Positions 48,019 to 58,414 of a stretch of 64,000 bases of DNA are shown in pieces. A model generated the notes under the pieces. That model was not told the DNA's origin. It was given only the letters and a program-made list of their open reading frames with translations, and ran no database searches. The translations under genes and the position numbers were made by a program. This DNA comes from Curvularia sp. ZM96 (Eukaryota; Ascomycota; Dothideomycetes; Pleosporales; Pleosporaceae), in the NCBI GenBank assembly GCA_022457065.1, contig JAJGBQ010000004.1, forward strand, positions 4,030,001-4,094,000, in the 5' to 3' direction. Numbering within the stretch: the first letter of the stretch is position 1; each line of letters opens with the position of its first letter.

Positions 48019-51000
48019 ATGACACGTCAGTTATGCCACGATGACTACACGGTGGGATGGGTGTGCGCGCTGCCTGTCGAGATGGCGGCAGCGCAGGAGA
48101 TGCTCGACGAAGAGCATCCTAACCTCGACCTGGCCGACAACGACGAGAACCTATATGCCCTAGGCTCCATCAGCGGCCACAATGTCGTTATTGTGTGCTT
48201 GCCCGCTGGCCGAATCGGCAACAATCCAGCAGCTTCGGTAGCAACGCAAATGCGCGCAACTTTCAAAAAGATTCAGTTTGGGCTGATGGTCGGCATTGGT
48301 GGCGGTGTCCCGAGCGTCGAAGCAGATATTCGGCTAGGAGATATAGTCGTTAGCCAACCTTCCGGACAATCTGCTGGTGTGGTGCAGTATGATATGGGAA
48401 AGACGACACCAAGCGGCTTTGAACGCACAGGGTCACTTAATTCACCACCACAGATATTGTTGGCGGCTGTCGCGCGACTAAAGGCAAACCAGCTGCGCGG
48501 CAGAAGCAAGCTAACTGAGCACATCTCCAAGCTAGAGGGCATCGCACAATTCCAACGCAGCAGAGCAGGGCCTGATGTTTTATTTGAAGCAACATACGAC
48601 CATGTTGGAGGGCAGACGTGCGGTGGATGCAGCCCTGACAGACACCAAGTCCGGCCGGTGCGCGACATCGGGGAGGAAGTAGCAGTACACTATGGCACTA
48701 TTGCGTCCGGCAACCAGGTGCTACGAAGCGCCAGCGAGCGGGACAAGGTCAGCACTGAATTTGGCAAAGTGTTGTGCTTCGAGATGGAGGCCGCGGGGCT
48801 GATGAATAGCTTTCCGTGTCTTGTCGTCCGCGGAATTTGTGACTACGCAGATTCACACAAAAACAAACGATGGCAGCCCTTCGCAGCAGGGACAGCGGCC
48901 GCGTATGCAAAGGAGGTGCTATCAATGATACCACCAGCAGAGCTGGCCAAGTCACGCACGCCAGCAGATGCCGCCAAAGAGACGAATGGTCAGCGTACGG
49001 CAGCAGCAGCAGCCGCAGTAGGAAACTTGCCTAAGCCCATATATCACATCCCATTCATGATGAATCGACGCTTTGTTGGGCGGAAAGCAGAGCTCCAGCT
49101 TTTACAACACAGACTAATGGTGGATCGGGACTGCCAGGAGTTATCTATTGTGGGGCTTGGTGGCCTAGGCAAGACGCAAGTTGCCCTACAATTTGCGTAC
49201 AGCGTGAAAAAAAAGTGGCCAGAGTACTCGATATTTTGGGTTCCCACGCTGAGCATGGAGGGCTTTGAGCAGGCATGCGTAAGCATTGCGAGAGCATTAG
49301 GCCTGCCGCAGGTGACAACTGACAAAGAAGACGTCAAAGAGCTGGTGAAACGATATTTGAGCTCGAGTCAAGCAGGACAGTGGCTCATGGTGGTGGATAA
49401 TGCTGACGACCCTAGTATCTTGTTCGGGACAGAGGAATCACCGGGCATCATCGAATATCTGCCAAAGAGTGACACTGGCGTGGTGGTGTACACGACGCGC
49501 ACGATGGACGTAGCCGTGTCGCTAACTCAGTCCGACGTGCTGGAGCTGGAGGCGATGAATCACCAGGATGCGATCGACTTCTTCTCCAAATCGCTGATCA
49601 GGAAAGAAATTCTCCGCGACCACCATATGACGAACAAGCTGCTGGACGAGTTAACTTGTCTCCCACTTGCAATCGCACAGGCGGCTGCGTATCTCAACAT
49701 GAATCGAACCACAATCGCAAAATATCTGCAGCTTCTCCATAGTACCGAACAGGATCTTATAGGTCTATTAAGTAAAGAGTTTCGCGACAACACACGATAT
49801 AAAGGCTCTGCGAACGCGGTAGCAACAACGTGGGTAGTTTCATTTACGCAGCTGCGCGAGCGCGATCCACTAGCAGCAGATTTACTAGAGTTTATATCCT
49901 GCATAGAGTGGAAAGCCATACCGCGGTCGCTGCTACCAGAACCTGAATCAAAAGAACAGATGGAGACGGCTATTGGCACGCTGTGTGGATATTCGTTCCT
50001 GGTCAGACGCGACAGTGGTAACCAAGGCAGAGAAGTGGAGTTTGGAGAAGAATATGAAGATGGAGATGGAGATGAAGATGAGGTAGAGTGCGAGGGTGAA
50101 GATACAGATGAAGATGAAGTAGAGTTCGGCGAAGAGGATTACAAGGACGAAGAGGAGGACGACGATGAAAAGGAGGACGATGACGAAAAGGAGGACGACG
50201 ACACAGAGGACGATGACACAGAGGAGTACGAGAATAAAAAAGAGGGCGATATCGCAGAGGATTACGATGAAGAGAAAGAAGAAGAAGAAAAAGAAGAAAA
50301 AGAAGAAAAAGAAGAAAAAGAAGAAAAAGAAGAAAAAGAAGAAAAAGAAGAAGAAGAAAAAGAAGAAGAAGAAGAAGAGGAAGAAGAAGAAGAAGAGGAG
50401 GAGGAGGAGGAAGAGGAGGAGGAGGAGGAGGAAGAAGAAGAGGAAGAAGAGTGGTACGATGTTCACCGACTCGTGCATCTAGCAACAAAGATCTGGATCA
50501 AGAACCATAGCGCCATCACCAAAGTTGCAGAAGACGCAATTGAGCACGTTGTGGATGTCTTTCCAGATATACACTATAACAATCGGCTCATATGGAGAGC
50601 ATATTTGCCACACGCAATGCGGTTGCTTGATTTAGTACAAAACAATATCTCAAGAGCGCAATCCGTGCTTTGCCGGCGGGTAGGATTATGTGTGTTGGAG
50701 AATGGCAGGTTCAGGGAGGCGGTAATGTGGCTGGAAAAGTCAAATCACCTAATCAGTCATCTTGATGAAGATGATGCAGATCGAATATTATCGCAGCACT
50801 CGCTCGCAACAGCATACATTGACAACAAACAAATGTCGAAGGCGATAGCCCTGCTGGAGCATGTCATAGAGGTAAAGAAGGAGCTAGCAATAGATGATCC
50901 CTCAAAACTAGCATCGCAGCACGAGCTTGCAATAGCCTACCAAAACGACGGACAAGTACCAAGGGCGATAGAGCTGCTTGAACACGTCGTCAGAATGGAA

Positions 51001-51678
51001 GAGTCATTACCTCCAGATGACTGCTGGCGGCTAACCTCGCAGATGGCACTCGCAATAGCATATTCTTTGGGGGGGCAAGTGAAGAAGGCGGTGGAGATAC
51101 TAGAACACGTCGTCAAAATGGAAGAGACACTATCACCCGATGACCCCTCACGACTAGCATCGCAGCACGAGCTCGCATCAGCATATAGAGATGATGGTCA
51201 ACTGGAGAAGGCGATACCGCTCCTAAAATACGTCATCCGATTACAGGGTAAGGTGCTAGGGCCAGAACATCCCGACCAGCTCGTGTCACAATACGAGCTC
51301 GCTGTAGCATATAGGAGAGATGGGCAGACACTGAAGGCGATAGCACTGCTAGAACATGTCATTCAAGAACAGCAGAAGGTACTGGGGCCAGAACACCCGG
51401 ACCCTATCACGTCGCAACATTCGCTCGCATTAGCACATTACGACAATGGGGAGACAGAGAAAGCAATAGCAATACTGGAGGACGTTGTTGCCTTTCGAGA
51501 ACGTACTCTGCGGGCAGACCATCCTCTGCTAACAGGGGCACAAGCACGCTTGGCTAAAATGCGTGCCGGCCTAAATTACGATACCTCTTCTGACGACGAA
51601 ACACCTTCTGAAGACGAAACATCTTCTGAATCGGGCGAGAGCGAACTATCCGCTTTTTTTAGTAGTTATGACGTCTAG
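48019..51678 (+). CDS. NLR-type STAND protein: PNP/UDP phosphorylase domain, NB-ARC, acidic tract, TPR repeats
   Basis: This is a single intronless frame of 1219 residues. Residues ~8-305 form a nucleoside-phosphorylase-like (PNP_UDP) N-terminal domain: it starts DDYTVGWVCALPVEMAAAQ, has the GIGGGVPS loop, and ends with EMEAAGLMN and VVRGICDYADSHKNK. The NB-ARC NTPase has a P-loop VGLGGLGKTQ at about 377-386, a Walker B-like WLMVVDNADD near 455-464, a YTTR motif and LPLAIAQAAAYL. From about 675 to 811 comes a Glu/Asp/Lys tract, almost pure E/K after 751. WYDVHRLVHLATKIWI resumes the normal helical domain at 812. Six or seven TPR units of ~42 residues follow to about 1180, then a Ser/Glu/Asp tail. 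Fungal proteins of this architecture are candidates for non-self recognition and regulated cell death; the ligand and output here are unknown. Confidence 0.92.
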   Translation: MTRQLCHDDYTVGWVCALPVEMAAAQEMLDEEHPNLDLADNDENLYALGSISGHNVVIVCLPAGRIGNNPAASVATQMRATFKKIQFGLMVGIGGGVPSVEADIRLGDIVVSQPSGQSAGVVQYDMGKTTPSGFERTGSLNSPPQILLAAVARLKANQLRGRSKLTEHISKLEGIAQFQRSRAGPDVLFEATYDHVGGQTCGGCSPDRHQVRPVRDIGEEVAVHYGTIASGNQVLRSASERDKVSTEFGKVLCFEMEAAGLMNSFPCLVVRGICDYADSHKNKRWQPFAAGTAAAYAKEVLSMIPPAELAKSRTPADAAKETNGQRTAAAAAAVGNLPKPIYHIPFMMNRRFVGRKAELQLLQHRLMVDRDCQELSIVGLGGLGKTQVALQFAYSVKKKWPEYSIFWVPTLSMEGFEQACVSIARALGLPQVTTDKEDVKELVKRYLSSSQAGQWLMVVDNADDPSILFGTEESPGIIEYLPKSDTGVVVYTTRTMDVAVSLTQSDVLELEAMNHQDAIDFFSKSLIRKEILRDHHMTNKLLDELTCLPLAIAQAAAYLNMNRTTIAKYLQLLHSTEQDLIGLLSKEFRDNTRYKGSANAVATTWVVSFTQLRERDPLAADLLEFISCIEWKAIPRSLLPEPESKEQMETAIGTLCGYSFLVRRDSGNQGREVEFGEEYEDGDGDEDEVECEGEDTDEDEVEFGEEDYKDEEEDDDEKEDDDEKEDDDTEDDDTEEYENKKEGDIAEDYDEEKEEEEKEEKEEKEEKEEKEEKEEKEEEEKEEEEEEEEEEEEEEEEEEEEEEEEEEEEEEWYDVHRLVHLATKIWIKNHSAITKVAEDAIEHVVDVFPDIHYNNRLIWRAYLPHAMRLLDLVQNNISRAQSVLCRRVGLCVLENGRFREAVMWLEKSNHLISHLDEDDADRILSQHSLATAYIDNKQMSKAIALLEHVIEVKKELAIDDPSKLASQHELAIAYQNDGQVPRAIELLEHVVRMEESLPPDDCWRLTSQMALAIAYSLGGQVKKAVEILEHVVKMEETLSPDDPSRLASQHELASAYRDDGQLEKAIPLLKYVIRLQGKVLGPEHPDQLVSQYELAVAYRRDGQTLKAIALLEHVIQEQQKVLGPEHPDPITSQHSLALAHYDNGETEKAIAILEDVVAFRERTLRADHPLLTGAQARLAKMRAGLNYDTSSDDETPSEDETSSESGESELSAFFSSYDV
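50269..50451 (+). repeat. 183-base homopurine GAA/GAG tract inside the NLR-type gene
   Basis: Every base from 50269 to 50451 is A or G. The first part is a tandem nine-base unit (GAAGAAAAA-like, encoding repeated Glu-Glu-Lys), and the second part is GAA/GAG triplets encoding poly-Glu. It remains in frame with flanking coding sequence. The preceding 50041-50268 is a less regular Asp/Glu/Lys-coding region built from GAGGACGACGAT-like units. Confidence 0.96.
50797..51558 (+). repeat. Tandem ~126-base TPR-coding repeats
   Basis: Successive units encode a ~42-residue pattern built on LASQHELAIAYxxDGQ, then KAIxLLEHVVxMEExLxPDDPS. Neighbouring units at about 50890-51200 look very similar also at DNA level, suggesting recent unit duplication or exchange. 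Boundaries are approximate. Confidence 0.8.
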
Positions 51679-52549
51679 CACTGTAATTCAATCAACAATT
51701 TTTTCAAACTCGCAATTTTGTTCTAGATTTAACTAGGTTGCGTCTAATAAGGTAGTCAAAGTGACCATGCCGTTTTCTTTTAAGACACATGCCCGTTTCT
51801 CTTCCTAGTAACTGCTACTCTATAGGTAAGAAACGAGAATAGAAACGTACACGCCTATATACTTACGTTTTATACTTCTAGAACATACAGATCTAGAGAG
51901 AAGATACGCAACGCATATACACGTGTGCACACTACAATACAATTCTTTATCTAAACGTAAGAAGAAGGGAAAAAAACAAGCGACAACCCAGAATCGCCAT
52001 AACCCCCTAATCCACTGACTAATATCAAAAAAGGGGTATATCTGCTTTGAAAAGAAAACTAATACATACCCTGAGAGAAAATGCACAAATCTTACATCAC
52101 CTACACACCTTACTTCTCTCGTCCCTGAGATATATATGCTAGACTTACTTGACAAGACCAAAATACGCCATACGAGTAATGAAACAAGAAGAAGAACGGG
52201 TACTTTCTCTAGCTAACAGCACAAGTCTAATTATCAACATGTCCGACTCATCCGTACTCCTTATCATCTACTTTACACTACACCAACTTCGAAAAGTGAG
52301 TGAAAAAAAGAGGGAAGGGGGTAAGATTCGCACGCGGAGAGTACAGACAGAAATGTTCCCTTATTTCAAGTCAAGAACACACATTGAAAAAGAAAAAAAC
52401 AAAAGCTTTTACAGCGACACTTCCATTCCTGTATTTCTAGTTAAAATATCTCATGGGGCGTGCACTTGGAGCCAAAAGCAAGGAAAAAACAACAATTGAA
52501 GACTACTACTTCTATGTATATTCCCTTTTCTGAAACTTCTCACCCCCTT
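51679..52549. other. Convergent 3' region of the NLR-type gene and AIM21
   Basis: These 871 bases are A/T-rich, between two convergent stop codons. I see no gene or RNA in them. Confidence 0.5.
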
Positions 52550-55500
52550 CTACGCAGTCGATACTTCATCACGCTTCTCCTCGGTCGATGCACTAGCGAC
52601 CGGCTCGTCTACAGGCTTTTCGCTCTTAGCGTTGCCCTCATCGACCAGGTCAGGGCCTGAGCCGGGAAAGGCACCAGGGGCATCGGAGGAACCGGGTGCC
52701 TTTTCAGTGACTAAAGTCTCTTCTGTCTTCAAGGCAGAGGATGCCTTTTCAGTAACTGAGTCGAGAGCTTCGGTTACAGTGGAGGATACCTGCTCCGGCA
52801 AGGAGGTCTTCTCGGTCTTCTCAGTCTTCTCGGTCTTTACCTCGGTCTCAGGAGCGAGTTCGGTGTCTTCCTTGGAGGAAGTCTGGGCTGGTTGCGGCTT
52901 TTCTGGTTCTGACGGGGCGCTCTTCTCAGTCACGGCCTCGGAAGAAGCAGGCTTCTCGGTGGATGCAGTGACGTCGAGAGCCTTTTGAATTTGCGCGGCC
53001 ATCTTGGCTGCTGGGACGTCGAGGCTGCCGTCTTCAACAAAACCCCAAATTGCAGTCACGGGACCGATGCTGAGTTTCTGGGCTGGTGCAGCAGCTGGGG
53101 CGGCCGCACTGCCTGGAGCTGGAGAAGAAGCAGGCTTCCTCCTCTGTGGGCCCTTGGCTCGACCCTTCCGAGCATCTTGTAGCGGTGCTGCCTCCTTCTC
53201 CTCCTCCTCTGGCTCAGGTTCCTTGACCTTGGGAGGAGCGTGGGGCCCGAGACCAATCTTGCTGTTGAGATCTTTGAGGAATCCAGCTTGAAGAGCGGCG
53301 ATCTTGGAACCCGCTGGGCGAGCAGGCACCGGTGGTTTCACCTTCTCGGTACTTTGTGGCTCACTGGCTGAAGCACTTTCAGAAGAGCCTGTAGATGGCT
53401 TGCTTGGTCGTACTGGAATTTGAGGCTTTGGTCGCTCTGGAATGATAGGTGCCTTCCTTCCTTCTGCGGATGGCTCCCTCTTAGCAGGTCGAGCAGGAAT
53501 AGTAGGTCGAGCAGGCACAGGAGGCTTTTGATCAACTGGTGTCTCTTCGGCATATTCGTTTGATTCCTCCATCTGCGGCGTGCTGACTGTAGTTTCAAGG
53601 TGCCCGTGTGACGGGGCATCTTCCCAGATATCTTGGCTGGGGAAGCGTTGCTGCATACCGGGACGGCCTGAGCCGTCGTCGCGTACTTTTCCAAGTAGCT
53701 TGTTCTCGGCAGCGAATTGCTTTGTATGTTCAGACAGGAACGATTCTTGGTCTTCCTCAGTGATCTGGCGCTTGCGTTGCTCTTCTGACTCTGGATTTTC
53801 AAAGGCTTTAGCAGGGCTGACGTCTCCCTTGCTAACTGCAGTTTGAGGCTCTTCAGGCTCTTGCGGAGTGTCAACTGTAGTCTCGAGTTGCAGACTGCCA
53901 GGCGTGTCTTCCCAAACATCTTGACTGGGGAATTGGTGGCGGGCAAAACTAGGACGCTTAACATTTTCAACGGCTGGGTTCGGCTTCTTGGTCTCCTCGT
54001 CCTCTGGGAAGAGGGGTTCGTATTCTTTATGCGACTCAAGCGGGGTGCTGCTATGTTCAAACTGGGCTGGGCTAGGAATGACACGCTGTTGCTGCTTGTT
54101 GTTGTTCCTGCTCGAGCTCCTGCTGTGAGTACGCTGTTTTGTGAGATACTGTGGCGTGCCGTCCTCGTTGAGAATATATTCGTCACCATGGCGCTCGAGC
54201 TCAGGTGACACTGCAGGTTGCCTCCACTCGGCGTCTGGATGCTTCTTCAGTTCATCAGAGGCAAGGATAGGTGTACCGTATCCGCGCTCGGTAACCCATC
54301 CGCCCTCATTCGCGGTGTTACCACCTCGAGGTCCAAGGTCCTCGGTTGGTGGATCGTAACCGCCGCCATGAACCTTGCTAGAGCGATGCGAAGGCGGGTC
54401 AATATGGATGACCTCCCCCTTATCATTAACTTCTTGACCAGCTTCATTGCGAAGTGGGGAGTCAACATAACCGGCTTTTTTGGAAGCAGCAGGGTCAGAA
54501 GATGATGGTCTGGGAGAAGCCATCCTTGACGCGTATTCCTCTGTGGCCCTGTACCCAATTTGCTCGTCAGGAGTGCTGATAGCATCTCGGCTGGTTCCTG
54601 TACATACAGTAAGATTAGTGCCAAATTCATGATTGTCTGTTGGAAGCTAGCAACGTACCCACTCCGACATCTTGTGACCTCGCATGCACAAGTTTCTCCA
54701 GGTTATCCGCACGCCAGTGGTAGTCCTTTCTGTTTTCCTGAATATGAGGGCCATACTCGCCAGCCTTCTCACGCTTCAAGTCATCGGGGTGTTTTTCGTA
54801 CCACTTCTGCTCGAATTCGTCTGTTGATATCTTGCCGTGACCATGCATACCATAGCTGCCAGGAGGTCCATGGAAGATCTCGCGCCCGCTCTTGGTACGC
54901 CCGTGGTGGCGACCACCGGGCTTCTGGTTGAATCCAATTCCTTGGGATCCGGGCTGTTGTGCAAATGGTGCCGGGCTTGGAGCCTGTACATCTCCCGCAT
55001 TGCGGAACATGGGCACCTGGACGCCAATCTCGGGGATACCATGCTCGTCCTTGTCATTGTAGATTGAGCTGGGGCGCGAACCAGCAGAGGACCCAGAACG
55101 GCCAGACTTTGCCTGTGAGCTCTTCTCATCAACCGACAGCTGCGAGCCAAACCCGGCCGCTGCGGCTGTTTGCGAATCGGTTCGCGTCACAGCTTGGATC
55201 CTGGTCTTTGCGGTGGAGCTCGGAACTGAGGCAGTCGGGGCATGCAAAGGCAAGTCTCCTGCCACATTCTTCATGTGTTGTGGAGAACCACCCTCCTTAT
55301 CCTCCTGAAGAGTCTTGGACAGGTCCTCGAAACTGGCGTATTCGGTGCCTTCCTCGCCGAGCGAAGGCAGAGAAACACTTGGCGGGCGGGGTGGTAGTTC
55401 GGTGCTGAGGCGATGGTTATCTTTTGGAGGAGCACCGGGCACGTAGGTTGGGTCATTGAGCGGGGAGGGAGCATATCTGTCCCCACTTGGAGAGACGGAG

Positions 55501-55622
55501 CGTTCGATGCCGCGCTTTGGACGAGGAGGGACCTTTGGGACGTCCATGTGAGTTCCCTGCGCAGGAGAAGGGCTGTTTTGGGAGCGCGATGGGCGCGGAG
55601 GTATTGATGGTGGAGCACTCAT
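52550..55622 (-). CDS. aim21: Aim21-like cortical actin regulator
   Basis: In yeast Aim21 acts with Tda2 at endocytic actin patches to limit barbed-end growth. Exons are 55622-54659 and 54597-52550 (61-base intron, phase 1), giving 1003 residues. The start is the ATG of MSAPPSIPPRPSR; the open frame upstream has no ATG support. The protein is mostly disordered and Pro-rich, with repeated PPRP, PPVPARP and IPARPAKR SH3-type ligands. The Aim21 signature PPVPARPAGSKIAALQAGFLKDLNSKIGLGP is present near residue 750 (written here as its name-giving region; key residues are the AGSKIAALQ and FLKDLN helices). Two copies of an FPSQDxWED...LETTVxTPQ motif occur (see findings). The C-terminal ~200 residues are Glu/Lys/Ser/Thr-rich with repeated TEKxE units. 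Confidence 0.85.
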
Positions 55623-57198
55623 TGTATGCGTAGCCGTTGCTCGATGGCTATGTGGGGTAGAGACGTCGCGTGGGCTGTGAGGGGATTTGTAGGCTAAAAG
55701 AAGGCCAATGTCAGTGACAAGTTGGACAGCCACGGAATGCTTGATACGTCGAGCGTCAGAAACACGGCTGCATTGACTGGGTTGCGGAAATGGACAAAGG
55801 TAGAGAAGTGGTCAGCGAGCTCCACCGAGACGTAGCCAGCCAATGAGGGCGAGTACGAATGAGAGCCCAATGCTGCGGACAGGGCGGGATTTATAGTGTA
55901 GACTGACCTCAGGACAAGCACTTAGGGCCGACCGAGAAAGTGAGGCTAAAGAGGAAAATTCGACGGGGCCGTATGGTGTTGCCAAATGGCGCAATGTGGG
56001 AGCGGCCCTGTGAAGCCGGGGTGGTGCACTTATGTAGCAGACAGCTTTGCGACCCGCATTTGCATCATGGCTGGGTAGGGCGCATGGGGCCCTGGCGGCT
56101 GGCGGCTGGCGTCTGGCACGCGGCCGCCATGATGAACGCCTCGGGCGTGCGTGCCCGCTCGTTGCTCGACTGAAGTTGTTGGGTTTTGCGATGGCTGGCA
56201 TTCACATGCGGTTGACTAAGAGGCTGTGCCACTTTGCTGAGTGCTGTCGATCTGTTGTCACTGTCGCGTTGGAGATGGATGCCCAGCCGCTATGCTGCAT
56301 CGGGGACTTTGCGACTTCAACAACACCTACGTGGAGGCTCTGGGAGCGTGAAGGCCCGGGGCTATCCACAAATATCTGGCTAGCTTTGCAGACTGTGTGG
56401 TGAAGCCAGCGGGACTGGATACAGCAGTCAGCCAACACCTGGTATCCAGCTGCGAGGCGTTGTGCAGGATCTTCAGCATGAGAGCGAGTTCCGGCACGAC
56501 TAGGGCGCTAGTGTTCCCCGCGCCTAGCCAGTGTGGTTCCTGGCAAGACCCTAGCAGCCAGTCATCGTCATGCAAAAGGCGAGCACCAGTCCGCTGAACG
56601 ACAGTAGTTTTTTTCGCAACCTTGGGCTGACGCATCCCTCCACATGTGGTCCATCGCGTATGCGAGACTGCATTCAAGTACCGGTGAGTTAATCAAATCA
56701 TCCAAATGACGATCCTTCAATACCGTTACCGCTCCAGCAGCTCACCGTGGGCATACAGGCTTCTAGAACTTTATGGGTTGCCCGGTAGGCCCTGCGCCAG
56801 TCCCCACATGCACCGTTACGTATGTTCTCCCCACCTGATCGTGATGTTGGTTATTCCGTCATGACCAATACTCAATTGTCAAGCAAATAGCGCACAAATT
56901 TACAACATAATATCGCATTCTTTAGCTTCTCAACTTGAGCCACATGTCTAGGACCAAGCAGTCTCTGTGACAGATATAGCACCCAATAACGCCTGGCTAT
57001 TCATCCATGATACGAAGAGGTCAAACCGGGACCTGATACAGGGACACTGCCGTGATGATGTAGTAGTAGTTCGTCTCGTACTTGGCTCCCCGGTGTACCC
57101 GAACACGGGTGGTACGTTCACAATCGTTGCCTAAATCTCCTCCGCTCTCGTATGATACCTCCTGCTGTTTCCACGGGGGGAGTCTCTTTCTTCTTCTT
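55623..57198. promoter_or_regulatory. Promoter region of AIM21 and 3' region of TVP18
   Basis: These 1.6 kb separate two minus-strand genes. The part next to AIM21 may include a leader intron. No gene was recognised; open frames are short and overlapping. Confidence 0.45.
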
Positions 57199-57961
57199 TT
57201 ATATAATCATCTGCGCAACACCCTGTCCGCCAAGCGTCTTGCTGCCCTGGAACTGCTGGCCCTTGAAGCCGGCAAGCGCATAAAAGATGGACGCAAGCAG
57301 CAGGAAGATGGCTGCCACAATCAAGCTGGTAGCCATGGGCCAGATGCTGATCCACTGTATAGCGCTCATGACGAAGTAGATGGCAGCGCGCATGTAGTTG
57401 GAGCTGAACTTCCGAATGAATTCGTCAAACTTTGGCGACGTCGGACAGATGCGGAGGAGGAGCGGTATCTCAATAAAGATAATGATGAAGGAGCACACCC
57501 TGCCAGGTTTGTTAGGTTTCGTGCTTGGAACGGCATAACAGATGGAAATCATACAGGCAAACAATACTGAATGCAATGACAAAGTTGGCGTGGAAGATGT
57601 TGGCAATGCCCAGCGCAAAGCACAGGAATATACACAGAACTCCGGTCCTAGAGGGTATGTTAGCGGGAATGTCGTCAAAAGCAGCCAACGTCCACGGCAG
57701 CTCGTTCGACGGTGTCAAAGTCCAGCACACCTTGCGGGCGTGGGACAACTTGTCGGCGCCGCTCATGCCTGACTGTCTCTCCTGACACTGTGCCGGCCAC
57801 GTTTGCGGAAGCCTCCGGCGGCGCGTGAAGGGTGGTGAGGGGATGCGACTGACCATTGACCGTAGATACCTTCAAACAAGCCATGTCAGCAACAATGTAA
57901 TGGCGCCGGCAGCGAACGTCTTACTGAAATTCCGCGACTTGAACTCCTCTGCGAGCGTCAT
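57199..57961 (-). CDS. tvp18: Golgi membrane protein Tvp18
   Basis: Tvp18 is a small tetra-spanning protein of late-Golgi vesicles (Tlg2-containing compartments in yeast). Four exons, 57961-57925, 57869-57854, 57647-57555 and 57499-57199, join to 148 residues. The N terminus MTLAEEFKSRNFS, the 16-base exon coding IYGQW, and exon 3 TGVLCIFLCFALGIANIF give the family's start. Exon 4 supplies SFIIIFIEIPLLLRICPTSPKFD, the family signature, then NYMRAAIYF, two more hydrophobic spans and the GSKTLGGQG end. Introns are 55, 206 and 55 bases. Splices were chosen because each keeps frame and restores known family residues. Role in vesicle trafficking is known only in outline. Confidence 0.9.
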
Positions 57962-58414
57962 GATTACTGTCGGGTCGAGGTTTGTGTGATTTCAAGCGTG
58001 TGAAGGTATGCGAAGTGCAGTCTGGGTAGGATTGGGGACGGCGCAAGGTGCTGCGTGGATGGAGCTATGGGACGATTGACCGGGCGCGCTTCCGTGTCGG
58101 TTTTGTATAGAGTGGTGGGAGGCGTGGACAGATGTACGTTGCAACTGCGTAATGTGGTTGTGGCGGTGCAGTGAAGAGATCGGCTTGGGGTATAGCAGCG
58201 GATGTTGGTCGTTGCCTGGCGTTACGATGGCAATGCGTACACCTGTTGGCTTTCCCTTGGTATGCTCAGCCCTCGGCCGGGCGCGGCTTCCACGTAAACT
58301 AGAGTGGCTAGCGCTTGCCGAAACCGTCTTGGTCGGCACCACAAGCCAGAGAATCTCCGACATGCACTTTCTGTTTCAGCACATCGCGCATGGTCGCCGC
58401 TGCCTCCCACGGGC
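57962..58414. promoter_or_regulatory. Divergent promoter region of TVP18 and TAD2
   Basis: These 453 bases lie between two divergent start codons. An open frame extends upstream of the TAD2 ATG but begins with GTG, so it is not used as evidence of an earlier start. Confidence 0.45.

Noticed and set aside
49948..50488. Long minus-strand frames rich in Phe or Leu opposite the NLR-type gene
   Set aside because: They are the complement of the GAA/GAG purine tract and have no independent coding features.
58304..58414. Upstream extension of TAD2 to 58304
   Set aside because: It would begin with GTG and adds no conserved sequence; the ATG at 58415 is the first in frame.
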